From positions 1 through 43,315 of the forward strand of contig JAJDGJ010000008.1 of NCBI GenBank assembly GCA_030265585.1: a DNA stretch of 43,315 bases, read 5' to 3'. The notes below the pieces were generated by a model. It was not told the origin of the DNA. It worked only from the letters and a program-made list of their open reading frames with translations, and did not search any database. This DNA is from Erysipelotrichaceae bacterium OttesenSCG-928-M19 (lineage in GTDB: Bacteria; Bacillota_I; Bacilli_A; JAJDGJ01). The stretch's first letter is position 1. Each line of letters starts with the position of its first letter. Of this stretch, positions 1 through 6,661 are shown piece by piece. Position numbers and translations under genes: made by a program.

Positions 1-1
1 T

Positions 2-364
2 AATAAACTAAGAAAAGTAAGTAACGAAAATTTAAAACCAATAGAGTTTACGGACGAAGTTAATGAAAAAATAAAACAGTGGGACTATTTTTCAGATGCT
101 ACAACTCAAATTATTAATTTAATCAGCGATCAAGTAGATGTGTTAGCTGCTAGAGATATTGCAATTGAATGGTATAAGTCGTGTATTAAGCTTGGTAAAT
201 TGTTTTATGGGGTAAGTGAAACGACAGATCAAATATTCAACAACTTGCAAATGTTAATAGATGATGTTGATATAGCCAACTTTATAGGAATAAAAAGGAC
301 ATTTATTACTACATTTACAAATGTAGCTAAATACCAAAAAGAGGGTGATGCTAATGTGGTTTAG
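2..364 (+). CDS. Partial phage head protein, probable N-terminal part of a MuF protein
   Basis: The frame is open from the first bases of the window, so this is the last 120 residues of a longer protein. The segment is helical. Near its end it has an IKRTFITTFTNVA stretch resembling the helix that precedes the cysteine motif in MuF head-morphogenesis proteins (family knowledge, weak match). It stops at 362-364, overlapping the next gene by 11 bases; the next frame continues with the cysteine/histidine motif that would normally follow in the same protein. I infer that a MuF protein is split here. A separate unknown gene remains possible because the N-terminus is not visible. Confidence 0.5.
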   Translation, partial: NKLRKVSNENLKPIEFTDEVNEKIKQWDYFSDATTQIINLISDQVDVLAARDIAIEWYKSCIKLGKLFYGVSETTDQIFNNLQMLIDDVDIANFIGIKRTFITTFTNVAKYQKEGDANVV

Positions 365-1148
365 AAAACCAAGAGGCTCCAATCCATGTAAGTGGTGTCA
401 AGCACATGAAGGACAAAGTGATGATAGTAAAGACATAATGTGGGCGAGACATGATAGTTGTCAATGTATGATAGGATGCTTGAGTAAAGGTGAGTTTTTA
501 GGAAGAATTAAAGGCGGAAAGTATCTATATAAAAAAGATAGTGATTTATTTTCATATAATGTAGACAATGAAATTCAAAAAATAGCATCTTTAAGTGTAG
601 AGTTGCCAAAACCGATTCAATACTATAACAAACAAGTAAAACTTGAACAAGTGTACACAAAATTAATGAAAGAAATAGAGCAAGAAAGTGATTTGAATTT
701 GATAGGATTAGATTATCGATTGAAATCTAAAGAAAGCTTTTTAAGAAAATATAGTAATAACATATTATTTAATGACATTAAGGAAATAAAAGATGTTAAT
801 AGATACACTTTGGTTGGGGACTTAAGCAATCTAGGTTCAGAAACAATAAGTATACTACACTCTTTGGAACAAAGAGGATATAATATAAGTGAAGTAAAGA
901 ATACTTGGTATAATGGAAGTAGTTATAAAGGAATAAATACTGTTATAAGAGATAAAAACGGGACACCTTTCGAACTACAATTTCACACACAAGAGAGTTT
1001 TGAACTAAAAAATGGAAAATTGCATAAATTATATGAACAGCAAAGAATGTTTAAGAAATATAGTAAATCTTGGTGGGTGTACGAAAATAAAATGATAGAA
1101 TTGTCCTGTTCAATAAAAAACCCTAAAGATATAGAGAAAGTGAAGTGA
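354..1148 (+). CDS. MuF C-terminal motif fused to RelA/SpoT-like nucleotidyltransferase, candidate phage polymorphic toxin
   Basis: The protein has 264 residues. The ATG at 354 is chosen over upstream GTG/ATG codons because AGAGGG lies 8 bases before it. Residues 12-42 carry CxxC followed by HxxCxC (C12, C15, H33, C36, C38), typical of the end of the MuF domain. Residues about 95-230 match the RelA/SpoT synthetase layout: R122-x-K124-xxx-S128-xxx-K132, D147 and R150, Y191-K-G, E207-x-Q209 with T212, then H224 and Y227. MuF proteins with C-terminal toxin domains are a known class of phage polymorphic toxins, and RelA-fold toxins can pyrophosphorylate adenine nucleotides or the tRNA 3' end. Which reaction this one performs cannot be told. 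A small acidic gene follows 4 bases later. Confidence 0.72.
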   Translation: MWFRKPRGSNPCKWCQAHEGQSDDSKDIMWARHDSCQCMIGCLSKGEFLGRIKGGKYLYKKDSDLFSYNVDNEIQKIASLSVELPKPIQYYNKQVKLEQVYTKLMKEIEQESDLNLIGLDYRLKSKESFLRKYSNNILFNDIKEIKDVNRYTLVGDLSNLGSETISILHSLEQRGYNISEVKNTWYNGSSYKGINTVIRDKNGTPFELQFHTQESFELKNGKLHKLYEQQRMFKKYSKSWWVYENKMIELSCSIKNPKDIEKVK

Positions 1149-1152
1149 TATC

Positions 1153-1551
1153 ATGGATATTGATAAAATGACTGTAGATGAGTTAAAAAATATCTCAAAA
1201 GATGATCTTATTAATTTAAGTGAGGAAGAGTTAGAAAAATACTTAGATAAAATATATCCAACAAGTAAAGAAAGTAAAATAATTGCTAAGAAATATAGAT
1301 TAAAATTAAAATTTTTTAAAATTCACGACATTAATGTAGTGGGAAAACAAGAAAATGGGATATATTATTTATATAAAGATAATCAATGGGTGGTGGATGA
1401 AGACAATATCATCACAGATAGATTAGTTGGATTTGATGAAACCGAACCAGAAGATTCACCTTATAGAATAGGTAACACAGATATGCTAATGAGAATTGAT
1501 GAAATAACTGAAGATGTTGCAAAAGAATTAATAGACAAGTTAAACAAATAG
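1153..1551 (+). CDS. Small acidic protein, candidate immunity protein for the upstream toxin
   Basis: The product has 132 residues and no recognised family. It starts at the ATG four bases after the toxin stop, a spacing typical of translational coupling. The first 35 residues form two short DELxxxSxxDL/EEEL helical repeats rich in Asp and Glu. The remainder looks like a compact alpha/beta domain with several Tyr and Trp (for example YYLYKDNQWVVDED). Small acidic proteins directly behind polymorphic toxins are usually immunity proteins, and this is the only basis for the proposal. A phage structural or accessory role is not excluded. Confidence 0.45.
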   Translation: MDIDKMTVDELKNISKDDLINLSEEELEKYLDKIYPTSKESKIIAKKYRLKLKFFKIHDINVVGKQENGIYYLYKDNQWVVDEDNIITDRLVGFDETEPEDSPYRIGNTDMLMRIDEITEDVAKELIDKLNK

Positions 1552-1559
1552 GTGATATA

Positions 1560-1949
1560 GTGATATCAAAAAATAGAAAGAATAAAATAAAAAAAGCACT
1601 AAACGAATTAACATGTAATATTGAGTTGATTGAGGTATATGATCAATCAATTGCAAAATACGAAGATTTAAAAAAAGAGCAAAATAATCAATTAGAAAAT
1701 TGGCAGCTAGAAGAACTTATAGAATGGAAAAAAAGGCGATTAGAGTTGTTTAAAAAAACTGATTCTTTACTAGCAGGGATTAATTCATTGACAAACGAAA
1801 GTGATATAAAGTTGTACGAGGTTGTAAATGAAAGGTATATAAACAAGAAGAGCATCATTGCAATAGCTCATACAATGTCATTTAGTGAAGACCGAGTAAA
1901 ACAATTATTAAACGAAGCGTATTATAAACTAGACAACTTTATATTATAG
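1560..1949 (+). CDS. Sigma-region-4-like phage late transcriptional regulator (RinA/ArpU type)
   Basis: The 129-residue product probably starts at the GTG at 1560, with AGGTGA just upstream. The N-terminal two thirds is charged and helical. The C-terminal 45 residues (ERYINKKSIIAIAHTMSF, then DRVKQLLNEAYYKL) have the spacing of a sigma-70 region 4 helix-turn-helix: recruitment helix, turn, recognition helix, then YxKL. Proteins of this shape in Bacillota phages activate late genes and usually sit immediately before the terminase genes. Here the gene lies between the toxin block and the scaffold and is followed by a terminator. Family placement is by pattern only. Confidence 0.6.
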   Translation: MISKNRKNKIKKALNELTCNIELIEVYDQSIAKYEDLKKEQNNQLENWQLEELIEWKKRRLELFKKTDSLLAGINSLTNESDIKLYEVVNERYINKKSIIAIAHTMSFSEDRVKQLLNEAYYKLDNFIL

Positions 1950-1971
1950 ATTACACTTTTATTACACTTTC

Positions 1972-1995
1972 ACTACCCTTTGGGTAGTTTTTTTT
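1972..1995 (+). terminator. Rho-independent terminator after regulator gene
   Basis: A perfect 7-bp stem (ACTACCC / GGGTAGT) with a TTT loop runs into eight T residues. It separates the toxin-regulator block from the structural block and could also be a site where late transcription must read through. Confidence 0.85.
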
Positions 1996-2028
1996 ATGTG
2001 ATAATAATTATAATAGGAGGTAAATGTA

Positions 2029-2337
2029 ATGACTAAATTAGAAAAAATGACAAAAGATGAGCTAATTGAGTATGCAAGCAAACTAGAAATTGAAGGTCAT
2101 TCAAAAATGAATAAAGCCGAATTGATTGAACTTATAAACAGCAACACTAATGAAGAAGTACCAGAATTCAGAAATTATGTAGTTACTGCAAAAAAATTGT
2201 ATGTTAGAGACGAAAATGGAGAAGTATTAACAGTTATCAAAGAGAATGATTTATTTAAAGGAATTATTGTAGATGATAAAGTAGTTAATGAAGATGGTAA
2301 TACAGTAGTTGCTAAATTTGTTAAGGAGGTTAAATAA
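2029..2337 (+). CDS. Phage protein with Rho_N/SAP-like and SH3-like segments
   Basis: This 102-residue protein starts at an ATG preceded by TAGGAGGTAA. Residues 3-36 (KLEKMTKDELIEYASKL, then MNKAELIELI) look like the small helical Rho_N/SAP-type nucleic-acid-binding fold. Residues about 48-100 (VVTAKKLYVRDENGEVL and onward) look like a bacterial SH3 barrel. Similar small proteins occur among phage head genes without a settled function. The stop overlaps the scaffold start by one base, so the two are translationally coupled. Function unknown. Confidence 0.6.
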   Translation: MTKLEKMTKDELIEYASKLEIEGHSKMNKAELIELINSNTNEEVPEFRNYVVTAKKLYVRDENGEVLTVIKENDLFKGIIVDDKVVNEDGNTVVAKFVKEVK

Positions 2338-2801
2338 TGCCAGGAAATAATGAGAATCAACCAAATGATTTAAATGAAAAAACATTCACTCAGGAGCAAG
2401 TTAATTCTTATGTTAAAAGTGCAAAAGAAGAAGTGTCTACAAAATTACTTAGTGAACTGGGGTTTAAAGATATTGATGATGCTAAAGATTTTATAGCAGG
2501 ATCATCAAAAAAAGATGAGAAACTTACAACAGTTCAATCTGAATTAGAAGCATTCAAATTAAAAGATTTGAAAATAATGAAAGCTATTGAACATGGATTA
2601 GGTATTGATAATATTGATATGTTATCAGGTAGTGATGAAGAGTCTATTGAACAACAAGCTAAAAGACTATCAACATTTATTGAAAAAAACAATTCGCAAA
2701 GTGAAAAAGTAAATAATTCAGAAAACAAAACCAAGACAAAGGATGACTTTGGAGATGCACTCATGAATGCTTTTAAGGAGGATAACAATGTCAAAAAATA
2801 A
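2337..2801 (+). CDS. Phage capsid scaffolding protein
   Basis: The 154-residue product is highly charged, nearly Cys-free and mostly predicted coil. It has KTFTQEQVNSYVKSAKEE near residues 15-32, a pattern shared by DUF4355-type scaffolds of Bacillota phages. A middle segment (KAIEHGLGIDNIDML) is followed by an acidic and lysine-rich tail ending in a DDFGDALMNAF-like helix, where scaffolds often contact the capsid. Scaffolds direct procapsid assembly and are absent from the mature head. AAGGAGG precedes the start by 6 bases. The major capsid gene lies 740 bases downstream rather than next to it, because the tail chaperone intervenes. Confidence 0.75.
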   Translation: MPGNNENQPNDLNEKTFTQEQVNSYVKSAKEEVSTKLLSELGFKDIDDAKDFIAGSSKKDEKLTTVQSELEAFKLKDLKIMKAIEHGLGIDNIDMLSGSDEESIEQQAKRLSTFIEKNNSQSEKVNNSENKTKTKDDFGDALMNAFKEDNNVKK

Positions 2802-3054
2802 TAGTGAATTAGTTGATGATAAATTAGATGTAATTGATTTTGGAATTAATCCAGAATTGATTAAACAAAGGTTAGAACTTCCTATATTTGCTTATCACTT
2901 GGCAAATGTACAAAGAGGAGAAAAAGAAGGTAATTTTGCTCCAATGTTAGATTTGTATGAATATTTGTTCGGTGTTGAAAAAACAAAGGAGTTATTTGAG
3001 AAATTTAAAACATTTGATGAGTTAAACGATTTTTTGGGCAAGTACATGAAGTAA
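2788..3054 (+). CDS. Tail assembly chaperone, short form (gpG-like)
   Basis: The product has 88 residues. The ATG at 2788 is chosen because AAGGAGG lies just upstream inside the end of the scaffold gene; a more upstream ATG lacks such a site. The protein is all-helical and acidic (LANVQRGEKEGNFAPMLDLYEYLFG, shortened here to the general pattern of a helix followed by ..LYEYLFG..), as in siphovirus tail chaperones that coat the tape measure during tail assembly. A -1 slippery heptamer seven codons before the stop links it to a long open frame. It is unusual that it lies before the capsid gene instead of before the tape measure. Confidence 0.68.
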   Translation: MSKNNSELVDDKLDVIDFGINPELIKQRLELPIFAYHLANVQRGEKEGNFAPMLDLYEYLFGVEKTKELFEKFKTFDELNDFLGKYMK

Positions 3055-3392
3055 GATGTTTAATACTTCTTATTTATCATAAAAGAAGTGTTTTAAAGTA
3101 TTTTGCAAAAAATTATAATATTATTGATATCGAAGAAATAACATTTCAACAGTTTATTGATTTATGCCCTTCAGAAAAAGAAATCTATTTTATTGAATTA
3201 GAGCACGAGGAAGGCTTATCTATTGATAAATTATCTCTTTTGTCAATTGAGTTACATATTGATGGTTACATGAAGAATGTTAATTCAAAAACAAAAAAAC
3301 AAGCAACTACAATATTAGATGAAATTGTTAAAAATAATAAAAGAGAAAAAGCAGTAGAAAGGTTTAGACAAAAGAAGGGATTACATAAATAG
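2788..3392 (+). CDS. Tail assembly chaperone, -1 frameshifted long form (gpGT-like)
   Basis: A ribosome slipping back one base on T TTT TTG at 3030-3036 would continue from 3036 through 118 open codons to TAG at 3390, giving a fusion of about 201 residues. The extension (ILLIYHKRSVLKYFAKNY, then EEITFQQFIDLCPSE, then a basic tail ending RFRQKKGLHK) has no usable start or Shine-Dalgarno site of its own near its beginning. Programmed -1 frameshifting between two chaperone forms at a fixed ratio is one of the most conserved features of long-tailed phages. The assignment is inferred from this architecture. Confidence 0.72.
3030..3036 (+). promoter_or_regulatory. -1 ribosomal frameshift heptamer T TTT TTG
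   Basis: In the zero frame the codons read GAT TTT TTG GGC. After a tandem slip both tRNAs still pair at two or three positions (TTT TTT), which satisfies the X XXY YYZ rule. The zero-frame stop lies 15 bases beyond the heptamer (3052-3054) and the -1 frame stays open for 118 codons. Confidence 0.75.
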
Positions 3393-3500
3393 ATACTAGT
3401 ATCTCAAACTAGGAAGCTAAATAGCTTAATAGGTTAACCAAATACCGACTAAATTTTGGGTTATAGGTTTAAATAGAGCCGAATGAAATCTATTGATGCC
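3392..3500 (+). ncRNA. Hairpin-rich leader upstream of the major capsid gene
   Basis: The 147-base gap before the capsid gene holds several short inverted repeats in series: GATACTAGTATC at 3392-3403, AAGCT-AAAT-AGCTT at 3414-3427, TAACCAAA paired with TTTTGGGTTA at 3434-3464, and AATAGA/TCTATT between about 3471 and 3493. There is no terminator T-run and an unstructured A-rich stretch leads to a strong Shine-Dalgarno site. It may be a cis-acting RNA controlling capsid expression or mRNA processing. I do not recognise a known riboswitch. Confidence 0.35.
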
Positions 3501-3539
3501 AGATAACAAAAAAACAAAATTTAAGGAGGTATTTTTATT

Positions 3540-4424
3540 ATGGCAGGATTAGTAGTAGAATTTCCTAATGGAATTCAAGAAGTTTTAGAAAAAGGAGCAG
3601 AATATTCATCTCCATTTATGGCGAATGGTACCACACAAGGTGTTCAGTGGGGTAAAAACGAAATATATGTAGTTAAAGGGGTTAAACCAGGATTTAAGTC
3701 AGCAAATGGTGGTAATAAAAGTTATGGTCCAAACCAAGACACTGAAAAGATTATCGTTAAAGCCGAAGAGCTTGATTTAGGATTTAGAGTTTCTATTCAC
3801 GAAATGGAAGAAGCTAAAGAAAAAGGTGTATGGAACCAATTACTAGCAACTAGAATTAAAGAAAATTTAAAAGAAACGATGTCAGTAATAGATTACGCGA
3901 TTGTAACTGGTAGAGATGAAGTGAGTGGTAACCCAATTCCTTTTTATCAAACTGTGAATGGTAACTTTATTCAAGGTGTTCAAAATGTCATTACACCATC
4001 ATCTTCACCATCGAAAGATATTAGAGATGGAAGAGCATTATTAAAAAGATTTAAAAACACAAAAAACATTGCTTCTATTCAAGGATTTACTGATTTGTAT
4101 GATGAAGTTGATAAAACAAAATTAGTCCAACTTGGAGCAGATTTAAGTGTAATGGGAGTTAAAGTTGAGGAGACTGATGCTATAAGTGATCCAGTCAAAT
4201 ATATTGGAGGAGATTGGTCTAAATTTAGATGGGGAATCAGACCTCTATCAAATGGATTAGAAATGGTGGAAACTGGTGATCCAGACAATAAAGGAACAGA
4301 TTTAAAGTATATGGATGAAGTATATTTTAGATCTAAAATTCTTGTAGTATGGTGTATTACTCATCCAGAAGCATTCTTTATTGTAAGAAATGATTCTACT
4401 GAAGAAGAACAAATAGAAGGGTAG
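3540..4424 (+). CDS. Major capsid protein, HK97 fold
   Basis: The 294-residue protein starts at ATG after TAAGGAGG. It has the expected elements: a short N-terminal arm without a cleavage domain, a central region VKAEELDLGFRVSIHEMEEA with the long spine helix after it (NQLLATRIKENLKETMSVID), and a C-terminal beta segment (VYFRSKILVVWCITHPEAFF) closely resembling the end of HK97-type capsid proteins. It forms the shell of the head. Upstream are the scaffold and a structured leader, and 9 bases downstream is the major tail protein. No prohead protease is found nearby, consistent with a scaffold-only maturation route. Confidence 0.82.
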   Translation: MAGLVVEFPNGIQEVLEKGAEYSSPFMANGTTQGVQWGKNEIYVVKGVKPGFKSANGGNKSYGPNQDTEKIIVKAEELDLGFRVSIHEMEEAKEKGVWNQLLATRIKENLKETMSVIDYAIVTGRDEVSGNPIPFYQTVNGNFIQGVQNVITPSSSPSKDIRDGRALLKRFKNTKNIASIQGFTDLYDEVDKTKLVQLGADLSVMGVKVEETDAISDPVKYIGGDWSKFRWGIRPLSNGLEMVETGDPDNKGTDLKYMDEVYFRSKILVVWCITHPEAFFIVRNDSTEEEQIEG

Positions 4425-4433
4425 GGTTAGTAT

Positions 4434-5024
4434 ATGAAAAATAATGAACATATTACCTATGGTAAGGGTCTGCTTGAAGGCGATCATATTTGGTATATAG
4501 CATCAAACAACTCTGAAGATGTTGAAGCACTAAAAGACATTACAAAAACAGTTGATGAAATACTTCCGAACGCTGTTGGATTAGGTGAGGTTTCAGATGA
4601 AGGAGTTACTAAAACTCCAGGCTATGGGGAATCAGAGGCTGTTAGAAATCAAGCTGGATCTCCTGTAATACATAGTGATGGAGACTATGAGCCAAGTTCT
4701 GCATTCTCGTTAATGCAAACTGCTGGTGATAAGTCAGTTGATGAAGTGCTTTTCGGGAAAAACAATATTATCGAAGATGCAAATGGCGGATATGTGATTA
4801 AAGAAAATTCTGGAAATAATTCTAAAGGGATATTTGTTATTGAGACAAGTTATGACAATGGTGGAAAAGAAAGAACTATATATCCAAATGGACTTATTAA
4901 ATTAAGTGATGATGTTGTATATAATTATTCGGATGTAAATCTCTATCCAGTCACTATTACTCCATCTGTTGATGAATTTGGTAATGCAGCTTATACGGTA
5001 AAATCATCAGGAATTGCTGGATAA
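4434..5024 (+). CDS. Major tail protein
   Basis: The product has 196 residues. The middle region (LPNAVGLGEVSDEGVT, then GESEAVRNQAGSPV, then YEPSSAFSLMQTAG) and the C-terminal part (KERTIYPNGLIKLSDDVVYNYSD, described here by its K-R-xxx-PNG and VxYN pattern, and LYPVTITPSVDEFGNAAY) match the beta-sandwich major tail tube proteins of Bacillota siphoviruses by pattern. It would polymerise around the tape measure to form the tail tube. It directly follows the capsid gene, before the adaptor and portal, which is not the usual order. A strong hairpin after its stop may limit read-through and help keep expression high. Confidence 0.72.
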   Translation: MKNNEHITYGKGLLEGDHIWYIASNNSEDVEALKDITKTVDEILPNAVGLGEVSDEGVTKTPGYGESEAVRNQAGSPVIHSDGDYEPSSAFSLMQTAGDKSVDEVLFGKNNIIEDANGGYVIKENSGNNSKGIFVIETSYDNGGKERTIYPNGLIKLSDDVVYNYSDVNLYPVTITPSVDEFGNAAYTVKSSGIAG

Positions 5025-5027
5025 ATT

Positions 5028-5063
5028 AAAAGGGTAGACAGGCATAACAGTCTGCTACCTTTT
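5028..5063 (+). terminator. Hairpin after major tail protein, terminator-like
   Basis: AAAAGGGTAGAC pairs with GTCTGCTACCTTTT across a short loop, with small bulges. Only about four T residues follow, so termination is likely partial. It may serve to reduce downstream portal expression or to stabilise the capsid-tail mRNA end. Confidence 0.55.
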
Positions 5064-5086
5064 ATTAAATTTAAGGAGGTTTAAAT

Positions 5087-5476
5087 ATGGATAGTTTTAT
5101 AACTTTAGATGAATTCTCATTATTATTTAGACCACTAACAATTGATGAAGAAGAATCATTTGAGTTAAAAGCTAGAATAGTAAGCGATACTATTCGACAA
5201 GAAGCAATTAACAATAATTGTGGTATTGATGAAATGATCGAAAACAAACAAATATATCCAGGTGTAATAAAAGAAGTTACATCAACAGTTCTAGCACGCT
5301 GGATTACTCAACCATCTGAATTTCCAACCTTAGATAGCAGTTCGGATATTATGGATCCTTCAATGACTTTTTATCAAAGTTCGAATATGGGAATAACAAT
5401 ATTAAGAAAAGAATTAAAGAAATTAGGTATTTTAAGGCAATCAATATTTTTGTTGAATGGAGTTGAAAAAGAATGA
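5087..5476 (+). CDS. Head-tail connector (adaptor) protein, Gp19/Gp15/Gp42-like
   Basis: This 129-residue helical protein starts with ITLDEFSLLFRPLTIDEEESFELK, matching the pattern of phage head-completion proteins: an aromatic-R-PL-T-xEE motif and a long first helix, then a VTSTVLARW segment. Such proteins dock under the portal to form the connector. Its stop overlaps the portal start by four bases (ATGA), so adaptor and portal are coupled. TAAGGAGG precedes the start. In most phages this gene comes after the capsid gene and the portal lies well upstream. Confidence 0.66.
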   Translation: MDSFITLDEFSLLFRPLTIDEEESFELKARIVSDTIRQEAINNNCGIDEMIENKQIYPGVIKEVTSTVLARWITQPSEFPTLDSSSDIMDPSMTFYQSSNMGITILRKELKKLGILRQSIFLLNGVEKE

Positions 5477-6660
5477 ACTACTTAGAAAGAAAATACAATA
5501 ATCTCGGCACTAAACTTAATAAAGCAAGATTATATGTATTAAATAGATACGATTTTTATAATGATGAAAACAGCAGTAATTATGGTGTATCTTTAAAGAA
5601 TCATTCTGATGCAATTAAACAAACTATTGATGGATTAAGAAATCGATTGTTAGTATCTCATTTTATAAATGCTAAAAGTGTAGAAGAATATTTCACTTCA
5701 AACTTTATGAATAAAGTAATAAAAAGTGCGTTAATTAGTGGATGTGCGTTCGCTAGAATTGTCAAAAATGATGATGGAAGTATTGAACTTATTCCGTACG
5801 ATGCATATTTTGCAACAGGCTCATTAAACAGTGATAACACATTATATGAGGCTATAACAATTGATTCTACAGATGAGAATGGTAACCCCACAAAAATAAC
5901 TCACTACACCGAAAACGAAATAGTTATTAACGATATTAAATTAGGTAAAGAAATTGTTCTGAAAAATAATGTTGGAGTAGTTCCGATTATTCCAATCATC
6001 ATAAATCAAAATGCTTTAAAACCATTCGGTTCTAGTTGTATTACAAAAAAAATGATGAGTGACACGAAGTTACTTAGAATCACTAAAAAAAGAGCAGATG
6101 ATATTCAAGAAACTTTATCAAAAGCTAATACTTTTCTGCTTGGTGTTTCAAATGATTTTAAAAAAGAATTAGACAAAGAAACACTTGAACAAGTAAAAAA
6201 TATAATAGCAATAACTAAGGATGCCGACTCACAGACTCCATCAGTAGTAACAAGAGAAAATGGGATTAGTCAATTAGAAGATAAAATTAAAGACTTGGAA
6301 AATAGTATTAAATATAACACAAAGGAATCAGAATATTCAAATTTAGTAGAAGGAATAAGAGAAGATTTAATTGAAAGTGTTAATTTAATTGGGAATGCAC
6401 TTATTAAGGTAATGAACAGTGATAAAAACGCAAAACTTAATGGAAAAATTGATATTTGTTTTAAAAATAATGACTTTAGTGAGTTTAGTGCATTTATGGA
6501 TGGTGTATTAAAAGTTAATCAAGTAGTTCCAGGTTATTTAGGCAAAGAGCAACTGGATAAAATACTTGGTATAAATGGGAATAAATCTAAGTTAACTGAA
6601 GCAATCAAAGAAAGTATAAAAACTGAAATTGATGACTTTGATTCAAAAGTAGGTGAGTAA
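5473..6660 (+). CDS. Portal protein (SPP1 gp6-like)
   Basis: The protein has 395 residues, somewhat short for the ~450-500 residue portals. Features are an N-terminal helical part (NSSNYGVSLKNHSDAIKQTIDGLRNR), a beta domain with ARIVKNDDGSIELIPYDAYF, and a long C-terminal helical stem rich in Lys/Glu, ending in an acidic tail. This corresponds to the wing, clip and stem of dodecameric portals through which DNA enters the head. It overlaps the adaptor gene and is followed at once by the tape measure; portals are normally next to the terminase and MuF genes. Confidence 0.75.
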   Translation: MNYLERKYNNLGTKLNKARLYVLNRYDFYNDENSSNYGVSLKNHSDAIKQTIDGLRNRLLVSHFINAKSVEEYFTSNFMNKVIKSALISGCAFARIVKNDDGSIELIPYDAYFATGSLNSDNTLYEAITIDSTDENGNPTKITHYTENEIVINDIKLGKEIVLKNNVGVVPIIPIIINQNALKPFGSSCITKKMMSDTKLLRITKKRADDIQETLSKANTFLLGVSNDFKKELDKETLEQVKNIIAITKDADSQTPSVVTRENGISQLEDKIKDLENSIKYNTKESEYSNLVEGIREDLIESVNLIGNALIKVMNSDKNAKLNGKIDICFKNNDFSEFSAFMDGVLKVNQVVPGYLGKEQLDKILGINGNKSKLTEAIKESIKTEIDDFDSKVGE

Positions 6661-6661
6661 A

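Noticed and set aside
1951-1970. Short tandem TTACACTTT words before the terminator at 1972
   Set aside because: Only two imperfect copies in AT-rich DNA; no further sign of function.
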